Positions 27,226 through 36,389 of a DNA stretch of 64,000 nt are shown piece after piece (within the stretch, counting starts at the first letter, position 1; the number at the start of each line of letters is the position of its first letter). The DNA is from Phenylobacterium sp. (GTDB taxonomy: Bacteria > Pseudomonadota > Alphaproteobacteria > Caulobacterales > Caulobacteraceae), in NCBI RefSeq assembly GCF_013822795.1, contig NZ_PNLB01000010.1, forward strand, positions 1 through 64,000, in the 5' to 3' direction. Both the position numbers and the translations under genes were made by a program. The notes beneath the pieces were generated by a model. The model was not told the origin of the DNA. It was given only the letters and a program-made list of their open reading frames with translations, and made no database searches.

Positions 27226-29889
27226 ATGTCCAAGAAGATGTTGATCGACGCCGCACACGCCGAAGAGACGCGTGTCGTGGTGGTCGACGGACCGCGTGTT
27301 GAAGAATTCGATTTCGAGAGCCAGAACCGCAAACAACTCAGAGGCAATATCTATCTCGCCAAGGTGACGCGCGTTGAGCCGTCGCTGCAGGCGGCCTTTA
27401 TCGAGTATGGCGGCAACCGCCACGGCTTCCTCGCCTTCAACGAAATCCACCCCGACTACTACCAGATCCCCGTCGCCGACCGCGAAGCGCTGATGCGCGA
27501 AGAGGCAGACGAGGAGGACGACATCGCCGAGTCGCGGGCCCGCGGGTCCGACGACGAGGATGAAGACGCCGTCGACGCCGACGATGACGATGTCATGGAA
27601 GAAGAGGTCGCGCGTCGTCGTCGCCGGCTGATGCGCCGCTACAAGATTCAGGAAGTGATCCGCCGCCGGCAGATCATGCTGGTTCAGGTCGTCAAGGAAG
27701 AGCGCGGCAACAAGGGCGCGGCGCTCACCACCTACCTGTCGCTGGCCGGCCGCTACGGCGTCCTGATGCCCAACACCGCCCGCGGCGGCGGCATCAGCCG
27801 CAAGATCACCGCCACGACCGATCGCAAGCGCCTGAAGGGCGTCGTCCAGAGCCTGGACGTGCCGGACGGCATGGGCCTGATCGTGCGCACGGCCGGCGCA
27901 AAGCGCACCAAGGCCGAGATCAAGCGCGACTACGAGTACCTCCTGCGCCTGTGGGAGAACATCCGCGACACCACCCTGCACTCCGTGGCCCCCGCCCTCA
28001 TCTATGAGGAAGAGGACCTGGTGAAGCGCACGATCCGCGACCTCTACGACAAGGACATCGACGAGGTCTGGGTCGAGGGCGAGGCCGGCTTCAAGGAAGC
28101 GCGTGAGTTCATGCGCATGCTGATGCCGTCCCAGGCCAAGAAGGTCATGCCTTACCGCGAGCCGACCCCGCTGTTCGTCAAGCATCGGGTCGAAGACCAC
28201 CTCTCGCAGATCTATTCGCCGGTCGTGCCGCTACGTTCGGGCGGCTATCTGGTGATCAACCAGACCGAGGCTCTGGTCGCCGTCGACGTGAACTCCGGCC
28301 GCGCCACCCGCGAGCGGAACATCGAGGCCACCGCCCTCAAGACCAACATGGAAGCGGCCGAAGAGGCCGCCCGCCAGCTCCGGCTGCGCGATCTGGCCGG
28401 CCTGATCGTCATCGACTTCATCGACATGGATGAGTCGAAGAACAATCGCGCCGTCGAGAAGAAGCTGAAGGACGCGCTGAAGGACGACCGCGCCCGCGTC
28501 CAGATGGGCAAGATCTCGACCTTCGGCCTGATGGAAATCAGCCGCCAGCGCCGCCGCTCAGGCGTCCTGGAAGGCACGACACACGTCTGCGAGCATTGCG
28601 CCGGCACCGGCCGCGTGCGCTCGGTCGAGTCGAGCGCCCTGTCCGCCCTGCGCGCCGTGGAGATCGAGGCTCTGAAGGGCGGCGGCGAAGCCACCCTGAA
28701 GGTGCCGCGCGCCGTCGGCCTCTACATCCTCAACGAAAAGCGCAACCATCTGGCGCGCATTCACGAGAGCCTTGGCCTCTTCATCACCATCGTCATCGAC
28801 GACGCCCTGGCGCACGCCGATCACGAGATCGAGCGCACGGCCAGCGAGACCCGGCCTGAGCACGCGGCGATCCAGCACGTCCCGCTGCAGCCCTATCAGC
28901 CCGTTGAAGACGACTTCGACGACGAAGCCTTCGAGGACGAAGAAGACGTCGAGGAGGACGAAGAAGACGCCGACATCGAGCGCGAGGCCACCGACGACGA
29001 CGAGGCCGAGCACCGCTTCCAGGACCATGAAGGCGAAGGCGATGACCGCAACGGTCGCCGCGGCCGCCGCCGCCGCCGCCGTGGCCGCCGTGACGGCGAG
29101 CCGGTCGAAGCCCGCGAGGGCGGTGAACGCCCGCCCCGCGAGCCGCGTGAGGCCCGCGACGACGAAGACGGCGGCCGCCGTCGTCGTCGTGGTCGCCGCG
29201 GCGGTCGCCGGATGCGCGACGATGGTCGTCCGGCCGACATGTTCGCCTGGACCCGTCCCTGGGTGCCGTACGGCGACGATCCCTTCGTCTGGCACGATCC
29301 GTCGGAAGACTTCCCGGCGGCCCGCGCGCCGGCTCCGGCTCAGGCTCCGGCCAACGACGCCGCCCCGGCTCCGGTCGCGGCCGCGGCTGAAGCTGTCGCC
29401 CCGGCGCCGAGCGTGACCGACGACCAGCCGGACGTCGATCTGGACGTCTGGGTCGAACTGCCGGCCGTCGACGACAAGCCGAAGAAGGCCCGGTCGCGCC
29501 GCGGTCGTGGCCGCGGCAAGGCCGAGACCACTGAGGCCTCGGCCGAGGTCGTCGAGGCGGCGGAAGCCGTCGAAGCGGTCGAGGTCGTCGAAGCCGTCGC
29601 CGAACCGGAACCCGCGCCCGAACCGGTCGCGGCCGAGCCGGAAGCCAAGCCGGCCAAGAAGCCGCGTGCGCGTCGCACCAAGGCGTCGGCCGCCGCTGAG
29701 GCCGCCGAAGCGGTGGTCGAAGCCGCCCCGGTTGAGGCCGCTCCGGTCGAGGTCGTCGTCGAGGCCGCGCCAGAAACGGCCCCTGAGCCCGAACCGGCGC
29801 CGGCCGCGCCGGTCGCCCGCGAGCCTGATCCGAACGAGATCAATGCGCCCCCGCCGGTCCCGAAAAAGGGCTGGTGGCGCCGGGGCTAA
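27226..29889 (+). CDS. rne: Ribonuclease E
   Basis: The 887-residue endonuclease organises RNA decay and rRNA/tRNA processing. The N-terminal catalytic half has an S1 domain split by an acidic insertion (EEADEEDDIAESRARGSDDEDEDAVDADDDD, about 85-125) typical of alphaproteobacteria, and the RNase H-like/DNase I region with AVDVNSG and VIDFIDMDE metal residues. The zinc-link is VCEHCAGTGRV at about 455. The C-terminal half is disordered, with acidic, Arg-rich and Ala/Val/Glu/Pro tracts. The last residues PVPKKGWWRRG match the PNPase-binding peptide known from Caulobacter RNase E. ATG 27226 is used; the track's TTG is three bases earlier. Confidence 0.96.
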   Translation: MSKKMLIDAAHAEETRVVVVDGPRVEEFDFESQNRKQLRGNIYLAKVTRVEPSLQAAFIEYGGNRHGFLAFNEIHPDYYQIPVADREALMREEADEEDDIAESRARGSDDEDEDAVDADDDDVMEEEVARRRRRLMRRYKIQEVIRRRQIMLVQVVKEERGNKGAALTTYLSLAGRYGVLMPNTARGGGISRKITATTDRKRLKGVVQSLDVPDGMGLIVRTAGAKRTKAEIKRDYEYLLRLWENIRDTTLHSVAPALIYEEEDLVKRTIRDLYDKDIDEVWVEGEAGFKEAREFMRMLMPSQAKKVMPYREPTPLFVKHRVEDHLSQIYSPVVPLRSGGYLVINQTEALVAVDVNSGRATRERNIEATALKTNMEAAEEAARQLRLRDLAGLIVIDFIDMDESKNNRAVEKKLKDALKDDRARVQMGKISTFGLMEISRQRRRSGVLEGTTHVCEHCAGTGRVRSVESSALSALRAVEIEALKGGGEATLKVPRAVGLYILNEKRNHLARIHESLGLFITIVIDDALAHADHEIERTASETRPEHAAIQHVPLQPYQPVEDDFDDEAFEDEEDVEEDEEDADIEREATDDDEAEHRFQDHEGEGDDRNGRRGRRRRRRGRRDGEPVEAREGGERPPREPREARDDEDGGRRRRRGRRGGRRMRDDGRPADMFAWTRPWVPYGDDPFVWHDPSEDFPAARAPAPAQAPANDAAPAPVAAAAEAVAPAPSVTDDQPDVDLDVWVELPAVDDKPKKARSRRGRGRGKAETTEASAEVVEAAEAVEAVEVVEAVAEPEPAPEPVAAEPEAKPAKKPRARRTKASAAAEAAEAVVEAAPVEAAPVEVVVEAAPETAPEPEPAPAAPVAREPDPNEINAPPPVPKKGWWRRG

Positions 29890-29906
29890 CTCTGGGCTGT
29901 GACAAC

Positions 29907-29939
29907 GGAAACCGGCTCGCGCCATGCGAGCCGGTTTCC
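29907..29939 (+). terminator. Strong hairpin after rne
   Basis: GGAAACCGGCTCGC-gccat-GCGAGCCGGTTTCC is a perfect 14-bp stem 17 bases after the rne stop. No T-run follows, so it may protect the mRNA end or act with Rho. Confidence 0.65.
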
Positions 29940-30006
29940 AGTCCGTCTGAAGCGCGTTAGGCTTCGAAATCTGGGGCTTTGCGGGGGGCGCTTGGAGTTG
30001 TTCGGC

Positions 30007-31410
30007 ATGGTGTCCCCTGCCCGTTCGGTCTCGAGAATCGCTCTGGCCGCTGTAACGGCGCTAAGCCTGACGCTGCAGGCCGCGCCGGCCCGCGCCGAGG
30101 AAGGCATGTCGCTCATTCGCGACACCGAGATCGAAGAGATTCTTCGCAAGGACTCCGAGCCGATCTTCAAGGCCGCCGGCGTTGATTCCAAATCCATCGA
30201 GATCCTGCTGATTGGTTCGAAGGACCTGAACGCCTTCGCCGGCCCCGGCACCATGGGGGTCTTCACCGGCCTGATCCTTGAATCGGAAAACCCCAACCAA
30301 CTGCAGGGCGTCATCGCCCACGAAGTCGGCCACTTGGCCGCCGGCCACTCGGCTCGCTCAGGCGAAATGACCGCCGCTGGCATGACGCCGTTCCTGCTGA
30401 CCATGGGGCTGGGCGTCCTGGCTGCGCTCGCCGGCTCGGGCGAAGGGGCGGCAGGTCTGATCGGCAGCGCCAGCTACTTCGGCACCCTGGGCGCCATGGG
30501 CTACAGCCGCGAACAGGAAAGCCGCGCCGACCAGGCTGGGGCCGCGATCCTTGAGCGCGCCGGTCTGTCCGGCAAAGGGCTCGTCGATTTCTTCGACAAC
30601 TTCCGCTACCAGGAAGTCTTCCAGGAAGCGCGCCGCTTCGCCTACTTCCGGTCCCACCCGCTGTCGTCCTCGCGGATCGAGGCGCTTCGCCACCGGGTCG
30701 AGCAGAACGCCCACTACGACACGCCCGACACGCCGGAAGCGATCGCCGAGCACGAGATCATGAAGGCGAAGCTGGATGGGTTCATCAACCCGACCGTCGC
30801 CATCACCAAGTACGGCGAGAAGGACGCGTCCTATCCGGCCCGCTACGCCCGGGCCATCGCCTACTACCAGATGAAGCAGCCTGATCAGTCGCTGAAGCTG
30901 ATCGACGCCCTGCTCACCGAGCAGCCGAACAATCCCTACCTCTGGGAGCTGAAGGGCCAGGTGCTGTTCGAGTTCGGCCGCGCCCAGGAGGCCGAGGCCC
31001 CGCAGCGCAAGTCCGTCGAACTGAAGCCCGATGCGCCGCTGCTGCGCGTCAACCTGGGCCAGACCCTGATCGCGCTTGAGGACAAGGCCAAGATCGAGGA
31101 AGGGGTCGGCGAACTGCGCAAGGCCCTGACCCAGGAACACGACAACGCCACCGCCTGGCGGATCCTGGCCCAGGCCTACGACAAGCAGGGCAAGGAGGGC
31201 CTCGCCCGCCTGGCCACCGGCGAGTACTTCTTCGCGACGGGCGATGCGAACCAGGCGCGGGTCTTCGCCATGCGCGCCCGGGAAAAGCTCGACAAGGACA
31301 CCCCTGAATGGCGGCGCGCCACCGACATCGTCCTCACCTCCAACCCCAGCAAGGACGACCTCAAGGACTTGGCGTCCGAGGGTTCGATCAATCGCCGTTC
31401 CTCCCGCTGA
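30007..31410 (+). CDS. Exported M48 family metalloprotease with TPR domain (BepA/YfgC-like)
   Basis: The 467-residue protein has a signal peptide ending LQAAPARA. An M48 peptidase domain carries HExxH in VIAHEVGHLAAGHSAR and the third zinc ligand Glu in SREQESRADQAG. A TPR-rich C-terminal half begins at about residue 270 (ARAIAYYQMKQPDQSLKLIDALLTEQPNNPYLW). BepA-like proteases work in the periplasm on outer-membrane protein assembly, degrading or assisting stalled substrates; that role is by family. ATG 30007 begins the signal peptide; the track start is 36 residues too early. A DsbA-like gene follows 51 bases downstream, consistent with shared envelope quality control. Confidence 0.9.
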   Translation: MVSPARSVSRIALAAVTALSLTLQAAPARAEEGMSLIRDTEIEEILRKDSEPIFKAAGVDSKSIEILLIGSKDLNAFAGPGTMGVFTGLILESENPNQLQGVIAHEVGHLAAGHSARSGEMTAAGMTPFLLTMGLGVLAALAGSGEGAAGLIGSASYFGTLGAMGYSREQESRADQAGAAILERAGLSGKGLVDFFDNFRYQEVFQEARRFAYFRSHPLSSSRIEALRHRVEQNAHYDTPDTPEAIAEHEIMKAKLDGFINPTVAITKYGEKDASYPARYARAIAYYQMKQPDQSLKLIDALLTEQPNNPYLWELKGQVLFEFGRAQEAEAPQRKSVELKPDAPLLRVNLGQTLIALEDKAKIEEGVGELRKALTQEHDNATAWRILAQAYDKQGKEGLARLATGEYFFATGDANQARVFAMRAREKLDKDTPEWRRATDIVLTSNPSKDDLKDLASEGSINRRSSR

Positions 31411-31461
31411 GCGGGCCGAAAGGCCTTCGCAAAGCCACGCTTCTCACCTAATTGGCCTGAC

Positions 31462-32214
31462 ATGACCAAGATTTCCCGCGGCGTTCTCGTCGCCTGCGCC
31501 GCCCTCGCCCTGCCCCTCGCCGCTTGCCAGAAGCCGGAGGACGACTTCGGCCAGAAGGTCCGCGCCTACCTGCTCGCTCACCCCGAGGTGATCGAGGAGG
31601 CGGTCGTGAAGCTGCAGGAGAACAAGCAGGCCGCCGCCCAGGAGGCCGCCAAGGCCTCGCTCTCCAAGTACCGCGATCAGTTGGAGCGCGACCCGCGCGA
31701 CTTCGTGGCCAACCCGAACGGCTCGATCACCGTGGTCGAGTTCTTCGACTACCGCTGCGGCTACTGCAAGGTCAGCGCGCCCGAGGTGCTGAAGCTGATC
31801 AAGGAGAACCCCGACGTTCGCTTCGTGTTCAAGGAGTTCCCGATCTTCGGGGCCGAGAGCAACCTGGCCGCCGAGGTCGCCCTGTCGCCCGCCGGCATGC
31901 CCAAGAACATCGAGCTGTTCGAGCGTTTCATGGCCGAGAAGGCGCTGGACGAGGCGGCGATCGACCGCCACCTGCGCGCCGTCGGCGTCGATCCGGCCGC
32001 CGCCCGCGCCGGCGGCGCGTCTGCTGAGGTCAAAAAGCACATCGCCGACACCCGCGCGCTGGCCCAGGGGCTGGCCATCGAAGGCACCCCGGCCTTCATC
32101 GTCGGCGACCGCATCATCCCCGGCGCTGACATGCCGGCCTTGCGCGCGGCGATCGCCGAAGCCAAGACCGGCAAGCTCAAGACCGTCCCCTCGCCGAAGA
32201 TCGACAAGGGCTAA
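31462..32214 (+). CDS. DsbA-family thiol-disulfide oxidoreductase, predicted lipoprotein
   Basis: The 250-residue protein has a lipoprotein signal (LALPLAAC), an alpha-helical N-terminal region (about 28-80), then a DsbA-type thioredoxin fold. The CGYC active site is in VVEFFDYRCGYCKVSAPEV and the cis-Pro loop is IEGTPAFIVGDRIIPG. The layout resembles Com1/ScsC-like proteins, which may isomerise or oxidise disulfides. It acts in the periplasm, probably membrane-attached. It follows the M48 protease gene. After its stop, TGCGTCGC-cct-GCGACGCA (32238-32256) forms a likely terminator hairpin. Confidence 0.9.
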   Translation: MTKISRGVLVACAALALPLAACQKPEDDFGQKVRAYLLAHPEVIEEAVVKLQENKQAAAQEAAKASLSKYRDQLERDPRDFVANPNGSITVVEFFDYRCGYCKVSAPEVLKLIKENPDVRFVFKEFPIFGAESNLAAEVALSPAGMPKNIELFERFMAEKALDEAAIDRHLRAVGVDPAAARAGGASAEVKKHIADTRALAQGLAIEGTPAFIVGDRIIPGADMPALRAAIAEAKTGKLKTVPSPKIDKG

Positions 32215-32237
32215 AACCCCTCGCCAAACTCGGGCTT

Positions 32238-32256
32238 TGCGTCGCCCTGCGACGCA
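32238..32256 (+). terminator. Hairpin after the DsbA-like gene
   Basis: TGCGTCGC-cct-GCGACGCA is an 8-bp perfect stem with a 3-base loop, 24 bases after the stop codon, and no T-run. Confidence 0.4.
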
Positions 32257-32311
32257 GCTAGGCTCCTCTCGAGTGCTTTGAGAGTCTGTCCGTCCGACCA
32301 CGGCGAGCCGA

Positions 32312-33802
32312 ATGCACGAACGAGTGCTGATCATCGGAGCTGGTATCGGCGGCCTATGCGCAGCGCTGGCGCTGGCGCCGACAGGCCGCGATATCGTCAT
32401 TCTCGAACGTGACCCGGCGCCGCCGCGCGGCGGCGCCGATAACGCTTTCACGGACTGGACCCGCCGCGGCGTCGGGCACCTGCGCCACAGCCACGCCTTC
32501 CTGGCCCGGCTGCGCACCATCATCCGCAACGAGCACCCCGAACTGCACGCCGACCTGCTCGCCGCCGGCTGTCGCGAACTCGGCTTCGAGCGGATGCTCA
32601 CCGACCTGCATCGCCAGGCCTACAGGCCCCAGGCCGCCGACCGCGATTTCGTGGTCCTGACCAGCCGGCGTACGACGCTGGAGTTGGTGATCCGCCGCTA
32701 TGTCGAGCGCTATCCAAACGTCCGAATCGATTCGGAGACCTTCGTCCGCAAGCTGCTGACCCAGCACGATCCTCAGGGCCTGCGGGTGGTCGGCGCGTCC
32801 GTCGCCGACGCAGATGGCGCGCGCGACATTATCGGCGACCTGGTGATCGACGCCAGCGGGCGCACCTCGTCCTGTGTCGAGCAACTCGTCGAGGAAGGCG
32901 CGGCGATCCCTGAAGAGAGCGAGAGCGCCGGCATCGTCTACTTCACACGTCACTATCGCCTGCTGGCCGGCGCGCAGGAGCCGCAGCGCACTAAGGCCGG
33001 CGGCACTGGCGATCTCGGCTTTCTCAAGTTCGGCCTATTCCCCGCCGACAACGGCTGCTTCTCGATCACCCTCTGCACGCCCGAGCCCGAGATGGAGCTG
33101 CGCAAGGCCATCGTGCGGCCCGAGGTGTTCGACGCCATCTGCGCGCGCCTCCCCGGCCTGGCGCCCTGGGTCGACCCGGCGGTCGCCGAGGGCGTCAGCC
33201 GCGTGTTCGGCATGGGCGAGTTGCATAGTCGCTGGCGGCAGGTCGCCGGCGAAGGCATCGCGCCGCTGCTCGGCTACTTCCCTGTGGGCGACGCGCTGGT
33301 GCGCACCAACCCGCTCTACGGGCGGGGCTGCTCGTTCGCGGCGATCACGGCTTACGCTTTGCGCGACGTGATCGTGTCGACTGGTGACGCCGCCGATCGC
33401 ATCCAAGCTTTCCAGGCCAGGATCAATGACGACCTGCGGCCCTACTATCTCAACATGCGCGACCAGGACCGCGCCGCGATCCGCCGGGCGCGCCAGCAAC
33501 TGACGCCCGGCTATCGCCCCAGCCTGCGGAGCAGGCTGATCAAGAGCTTCCTGGAAGACGGCGTGAACATAGCCATCCGCTCGGACGCAGACCTCCTGCG
33601 CGAGGCCTTGCGCGGCTTCCATATGCTGGAACACCCCTCCGCCTGGCTGAAGCGGCCCGACAACCTGGCCAAGGTTCTGCGCTACTGGTTCACCCGCAGA
33701 GATCAGAAGGCCGATGCCTATCCGCCCAAGCCCGGCCCCGGCCGGACCGAGATGTTCCAGTCGCTTGGCCTGGCCGCAGATGTCGACATGATCCAGGCCT
33801 AG
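32312..33802 (+). CDS. FAD-dependent monooxygenase-like oxidoreductase
   Basis: The 496-residue protein has an N-terminal Rossmann motif VLIIGAGIGGLCAALALA and a later FAD-contact motif YFPVGDALVRTNPLYGRGCSFAA, the GD motif of group A flavoprotein hydroxylases. LVIDASGRTS is also present. The C-terminal 120 residues (from about FQARINDDLRPYYLNMRDQD) have no match I know. The substrate is unknown. The gene stands alone and abuts the convergent SDR gene with no spacer (stops at 33802 and 33803). No strong ribosome site is seen before ATG 32312. Confidence 0.8.
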   Translation: MHERVLIIGAGIGGLCAALALAPTGRDIVILERDPAPPRGGADNAFTDWTRRGVGHLRHSHAFLARLRTIIRNEHPELHADLLAAGCRELGFERMLTDLHRQAYRPQAADRDFVVLTSRRTTLELVIRRYVERYPNVRIDSETFVRKLLTQHDPQGLRVVGASVADADGARDIIGDLVIDASGRTSSCVEQLVEEGAAIPEESESAGIVYFTRHYRLLAGAQEPQRTKAGGTGDLGFLKFGLFPADNGCFSITLCTPEPEMELRKAIVRPEVFDAICARLPGLAPWVDPAVAEGVSRVFGMGELHSRWRQVAGEGIAPLLGYFPVGDALVRTNPLYGRGCSFAAITAYALRDVIVSTGDAADRIQAFQARINDDLRPYYLNMRDQDRAAIRRARQQLTPGYRPSLRSRLIKSFLEDGVNIAIRSDADLLREALRGFHMLEHPSAWLKRPDNLAKVLRYWFTRRDQKADAYPPKPGPGRTEMFQSLGLAADVDMIQA

Positions 33803-34600
33803 CTACTCGCTGGGGGCGTTGAACAATCCGCCCTGGGCCATTTGATCGCGCACCGCCTCCGGCGTCAGCGTCGCGGCCTTGTCCAGTTCGAGCAGCTCCG
33901 GCGGCACGTACCAGTGCAGCTTGTCGGCGTGATAGGCCTCCCAGACGACCTTCGCGACCTCGACCGGCGGGATGGCCCGGAACATCCCCTCCTTAGGCGC
34001 CGCTTCAGCCACGCCGGGCGGCAGGATCGGGGTATCGATCACCCCCGGCAGCACGTCGGCGACCCGCACGCCATAGGCCTTGAACTCCACCGACAGCGCC
34101 TCGGACAGCCCCTTCACCGCATGCTTGGTCGCCGAATAGACCGCGATGTTGGCCATGCCGAAGGTCGCCGAGGACGACGAGGTCGTGAAGCAGAGCGAAT
34201 TCGGCGTCGCCTTCAGCAGTCCGATCGCTTCGTGGATGCCGATCAGCACGCCCATCAGGTTGACCTGGACGACCGCGATCACGTCCTCGAACGGCTGCTC
34301 GGCGAACGGGCCGCCCCGGCCGATGCCGGCGTTGTTGTAGAGCAGGTCCATCTGCCCATCGGTGGCCTCGCCGAAGGTCGCGACCGCCATTCGGTAGTCA
34401 TCGCGTTCGGTGACGTCCAGTTGGCGGACCACGCAGTTGTCAGGGCCCAGCTCGGCCTCCAGCGCGCTCAGCCCGGCCTCATTGACGTCGTAGGCGCCGA
34501 CAAACCAGCCCTTCGCCGCGAACAGCTTGGCCGTCTCACGCCCCATGCCGGAGGCCGCGCCCGTGATGAAGATGGACTTGCGACCGTTGGACTTGCCCAT
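33803..34600 (-). CDS. Short-chain dehydrogenase/reductase (SDR)
   Basis: The 265-residue classical SDR has the cofactor motif TGAASGMGRET, the NNAGIG motif and the catalytic YSATK, with Ser in the preceding TTSSSSATFG. YDVN after the second strand suggests NAD(H) preference (acidic residue). It oxidises or reduces an unknown alcohol/ketone. It is the last gene on the thiS-thiG-isomerase strand, 61 bases after the isomerase gene, so operon membership is possible but not certain. Confidence 0.88.
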   Translation of the reverse strand: MGKSNGRKSIFITGAASGMGRETAKLFAAKGWFVGAYDVNEAGLSALEAELGPDNCVVRQLDVTERDDYRMAVATFGEATDGQMDLLYNNAGIGRGGPFAEQPFEDVIAVVQVNLMGVLIGIHEAIGLLKATPNSLCFTTSSSSATFGMANIAVYSATKHAVKGLSEALSVEFKAYGVRVADVLPGVIDTPILPPGVAEAAPKEGMFRAIPPVEVAKVVWEAYHADKLHWYVPPELLELDKAATLTPEAVRDQMAQGGLFNAPSE

Positions 34601-34661
34601 GCGCCCCTCCTGTTTTCGAGGAGCCTAGAGCGCCTTCCGCCACGGAACGCCGCTGAATTCT

Positions 34662-35312
34662 TCAGCCGCGCTCGCGCAGGCCGCGTTGTTTGAGCCGCCA
34701 CACGAGGACGTCGAAGCGATCCTGCCCGAAGAACGGCTCGCCGTCGAAAACCATCGTCGGCACGCCCCAATGGCCGCTCTCGCGATGAGCGACCTGGTTG
34801 GCCTCGATCTCGGCGGCGATCTCGTCCGTCTTACCGGCGGCCTCGGCCTGCATCTGCGCCATATCCAGCCCTGCCCGCTCAATCGCGCGGGCCAGCTTGT
34901 CGCCTTCGTTCCAGGGCATGTCCTGGCCGTTCCAGATCAGCCGCGAGACCTCGTCGTAGAAGGCCAGGGCCTGGGGCTTGTGCGCGGCGACGACGCCCAG
35001 CGGCATCAGCAGCTCGAGGTGCGGCTGTTCGGCCGCCCCGTTCAGGTTCTGCCCGATGACCACCGGATCGGGGTTCGGCCAGACCAGCGGCAGGCCCAGG
35101 AAGTCCCCCAGCCGCCGCACGTCGCGCACCAGGTACGGCACGAACAGCGGGTCCTGCTTGGTGAAGAACCCCTCCGAGCGCACGGCCAGCGGATAGACCG
35201 GCCGCATCCGGACGTCGACGTCGTAGGTCTCAGCCAATTCCCGCAAGCGCGGGACCACCAGGTAGGAATAAGGGCTGCGGAAGGACCAGTAGACGTCGAC
35301 GCCGAGGCTCAT
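34662..35312 (-). CDS. 2-hydroxychromene-2-carboxylate isomerase family (DsbA/kappa-GST-like)
   Basis: The 216-residue protein has a thioredoxin-fold DsbA-like domain with inserted helices. VDVYWSFRSPYSYLVVPRLREL is the family N-terminus, where the active-site Ser replaces the Cys pair. SGHWGVPTMVFDGEPFFGQDRFDVLVWRL is the C-terminal signature with cis-Pro. Relatives isomerise naphthalene-pathway intermediates using glutathione, but most are of unknown substrate. Its start shares a base with the thiG stop (TGATG), so it is coupled to thiamine genes without an obvious reason. Confidence 0.85.
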   Translation of the reverse strand: MSLGVDVYWSFRSPYSYLVVPRLRELAETYDVDVRMRPVYPLAVRSEGFFTKQDPLFVPYLVRDVRRLGDFLGLPLVWPNPDPVVIGQNLNGAAEQPHLELLMPLGVVAAHKPQALAFYDEVSRLIWNGQDMPWNEGDKLARAIERAGLDMAQMQAEAAGKTDEIAAEIEANQVAHRESGHWGVPTMVFDGEPFFGQDRFDVLVWRLKQRGLRERG

Positions 35313-36100
35313 CAGATCAGACCGGATAACGGGGATGATGGATCAGCATACATACGTTTTGGCATGCGTCCTGCCAAAAATGCTTCCCGCCCCGCGATCA
35401 CGGCGTGCTTCATGGCTACCGCCATACGAATCGGGTCCTGGGCCCCGGCGATGGCGGTGTTCATCAGCACCGCGTCGCAGCCGGTCTCCATGGCCAGGGT
35501 GGCGTCGGACGCTGTGCCGACCCCTGCGTCAACCAGGACCGGCACCTTCGACTGCTCGATAATCAGTCCCAGGTTCAGGAAGTTCTGGATGCCGCGCCCC
35601 GAGCCGATCGGCGCCGCCGCCGGCATGATCGCCGCCGCGCCCGCGTCTTCCAGCTTCTTGGCGTAGACCGGGTCGTCAGAGCAGTAGACCATCACCTGGA
35701 AGCCGTCGGCGACCAGCAGCTTCAGCGCCCGCAGGGTCTCTTCCATGTCCGGCAGCAGGTGCTTGGTGTCGGACAGCACCTCCAGCTTCACCAGGTCCCA
35801 GCCGCCCGCCTCGCGCGCCAGGCGCAGGGTGCGGATCGCGTCCTCGCCGGTGAAGCAGCCGGCCGTATTGGGCAGGAAAGTGAAGCGGTCGGGCTTCACA
35901 TAATCGACCAGCATCGGCTGGTTCGGGTCGGACAGGTTCACCCGCCGCACCGCCACGGTGACGATCTCGGCGCCCGCCGCCTCGGCGGCGGCGGCGTTCT
36001 GCGCGTAGTCCTTGTACTTCCCCGTCCCGACGATCAGCCGCGAGGTGAAGGTCCGGCCCGCGACGCTCCAGGTGTCTTCCTTGTGGGTAGACCCGTCCAT
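35312..36100 (-). CDS. thiG: Thiazole synthase
   Basis: The 262-residue TIM-barrel enzyme forms the thiazole phosphate of thiamine from deoxyxylulose phosphate, ThiS-thiocarboxylate and dehydroglycine. Visible are [61 protein letters not shown] and [34 protein letters not shown] with the phosphate-binding loops. The start is ATG 36100, one base after the thiS stop, with GGAGGC upstream; the track adds 22 wrong residues. No thiO or thiC is nearby. Confidence 0.95.
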   Translation of the reverse strand: MDGSTHKEDTWSVAGRTFTSRLIVGTGKYKDYAQNAAAAEAAGAEIVTVAVRRVNLSDPNQPMLVDYVKPDRFTFLPNTAGCFTGEDAIRTLRLAREAGGWDLVKLEVLSDTKHLLPDMEETLRALKLLVADGFQVMVYCSDDPVYAKKLEDAGAAAIMPAAAPIGSGRGIQNFLNLGLIIEQSKVPVLVDAGVGTASDATLAMETGCDAVLMNTAIAGAQDPIRMAVAMKHAVIAGREAFLAGRMPKRMYADPSSPLSGLI

Positions 36101-36101
36101 G

Positions 36102-36302
36102 TCAGCCGCCTCCGATAAAATGCACAATCTCAATGCGGTCGCCGTCGGCGAGCGCGGTCTGTCCATAGGCCGATCGCGGTACGATCTCCAGGTTGCGCTC
36201 CACCGCCACCTTGCGCGGATCCAGGCCCAGTTCCGCCACCAGGGCGGCCACGCTCGACATCCCGCCGAAGGCCTTTTGTTCCCCGTTAATGGTCAGCGTC
36301 AT
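36102..36302 (-). CDS. thiS: Sulfur carrier protein ThiS
   Basis: The 66-residue ubiquitin-like protein has a C-terminus IVHFIGGG that supplies the Gly-Gly end thiocarboxylated as sulfur donor to ThiG. The N-terminus [14 protein letters not shown] is the expected beta-strand opening. GAGGG lies before ATG 36302. The track ORF runs 177 residues further upstream, across aroQ on the other strand, and is wrong. It is the first gene of the thiSG operon, divergent from aroQ by 87 bases. Confidence 0.93.
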   Translation of the reverse strand: MTLTINGEQKAFGGMSSVAALVAELGLDPRKVAVERNLEIVPRSAYGQTALADGDRIEIVHFIGGG

Positions 36303-36335
36303 GACGCCCTCGTGAAGCTTGGAGTTTCCGAATGC

Positions 36336-36364
36336 TTGTGACCCCCGCCGCCGCCCGTTACAAG
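36336..36364 (+). promoter_or_regulatory. Possible promoter for aroQ-accB-accC
   Basis: TTGTGA, 17 bases, TACAAG lies 26 bases before the aroQ ATG in the thiS-aroQ divergent gap. Each hexamer matches the sigma-70 consensus at four of six positions. Confidence 0.35.
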
Positions 36365-36389
36365 ACGGCGGAATCGACGGCGGAGCCGA

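Noticed and set aside
36303-36389. TPP riboswitch upstream of thiS
   Set aside because: The 87-base gap lacks the CUGAGA and ACCUGA core elements and is too short.
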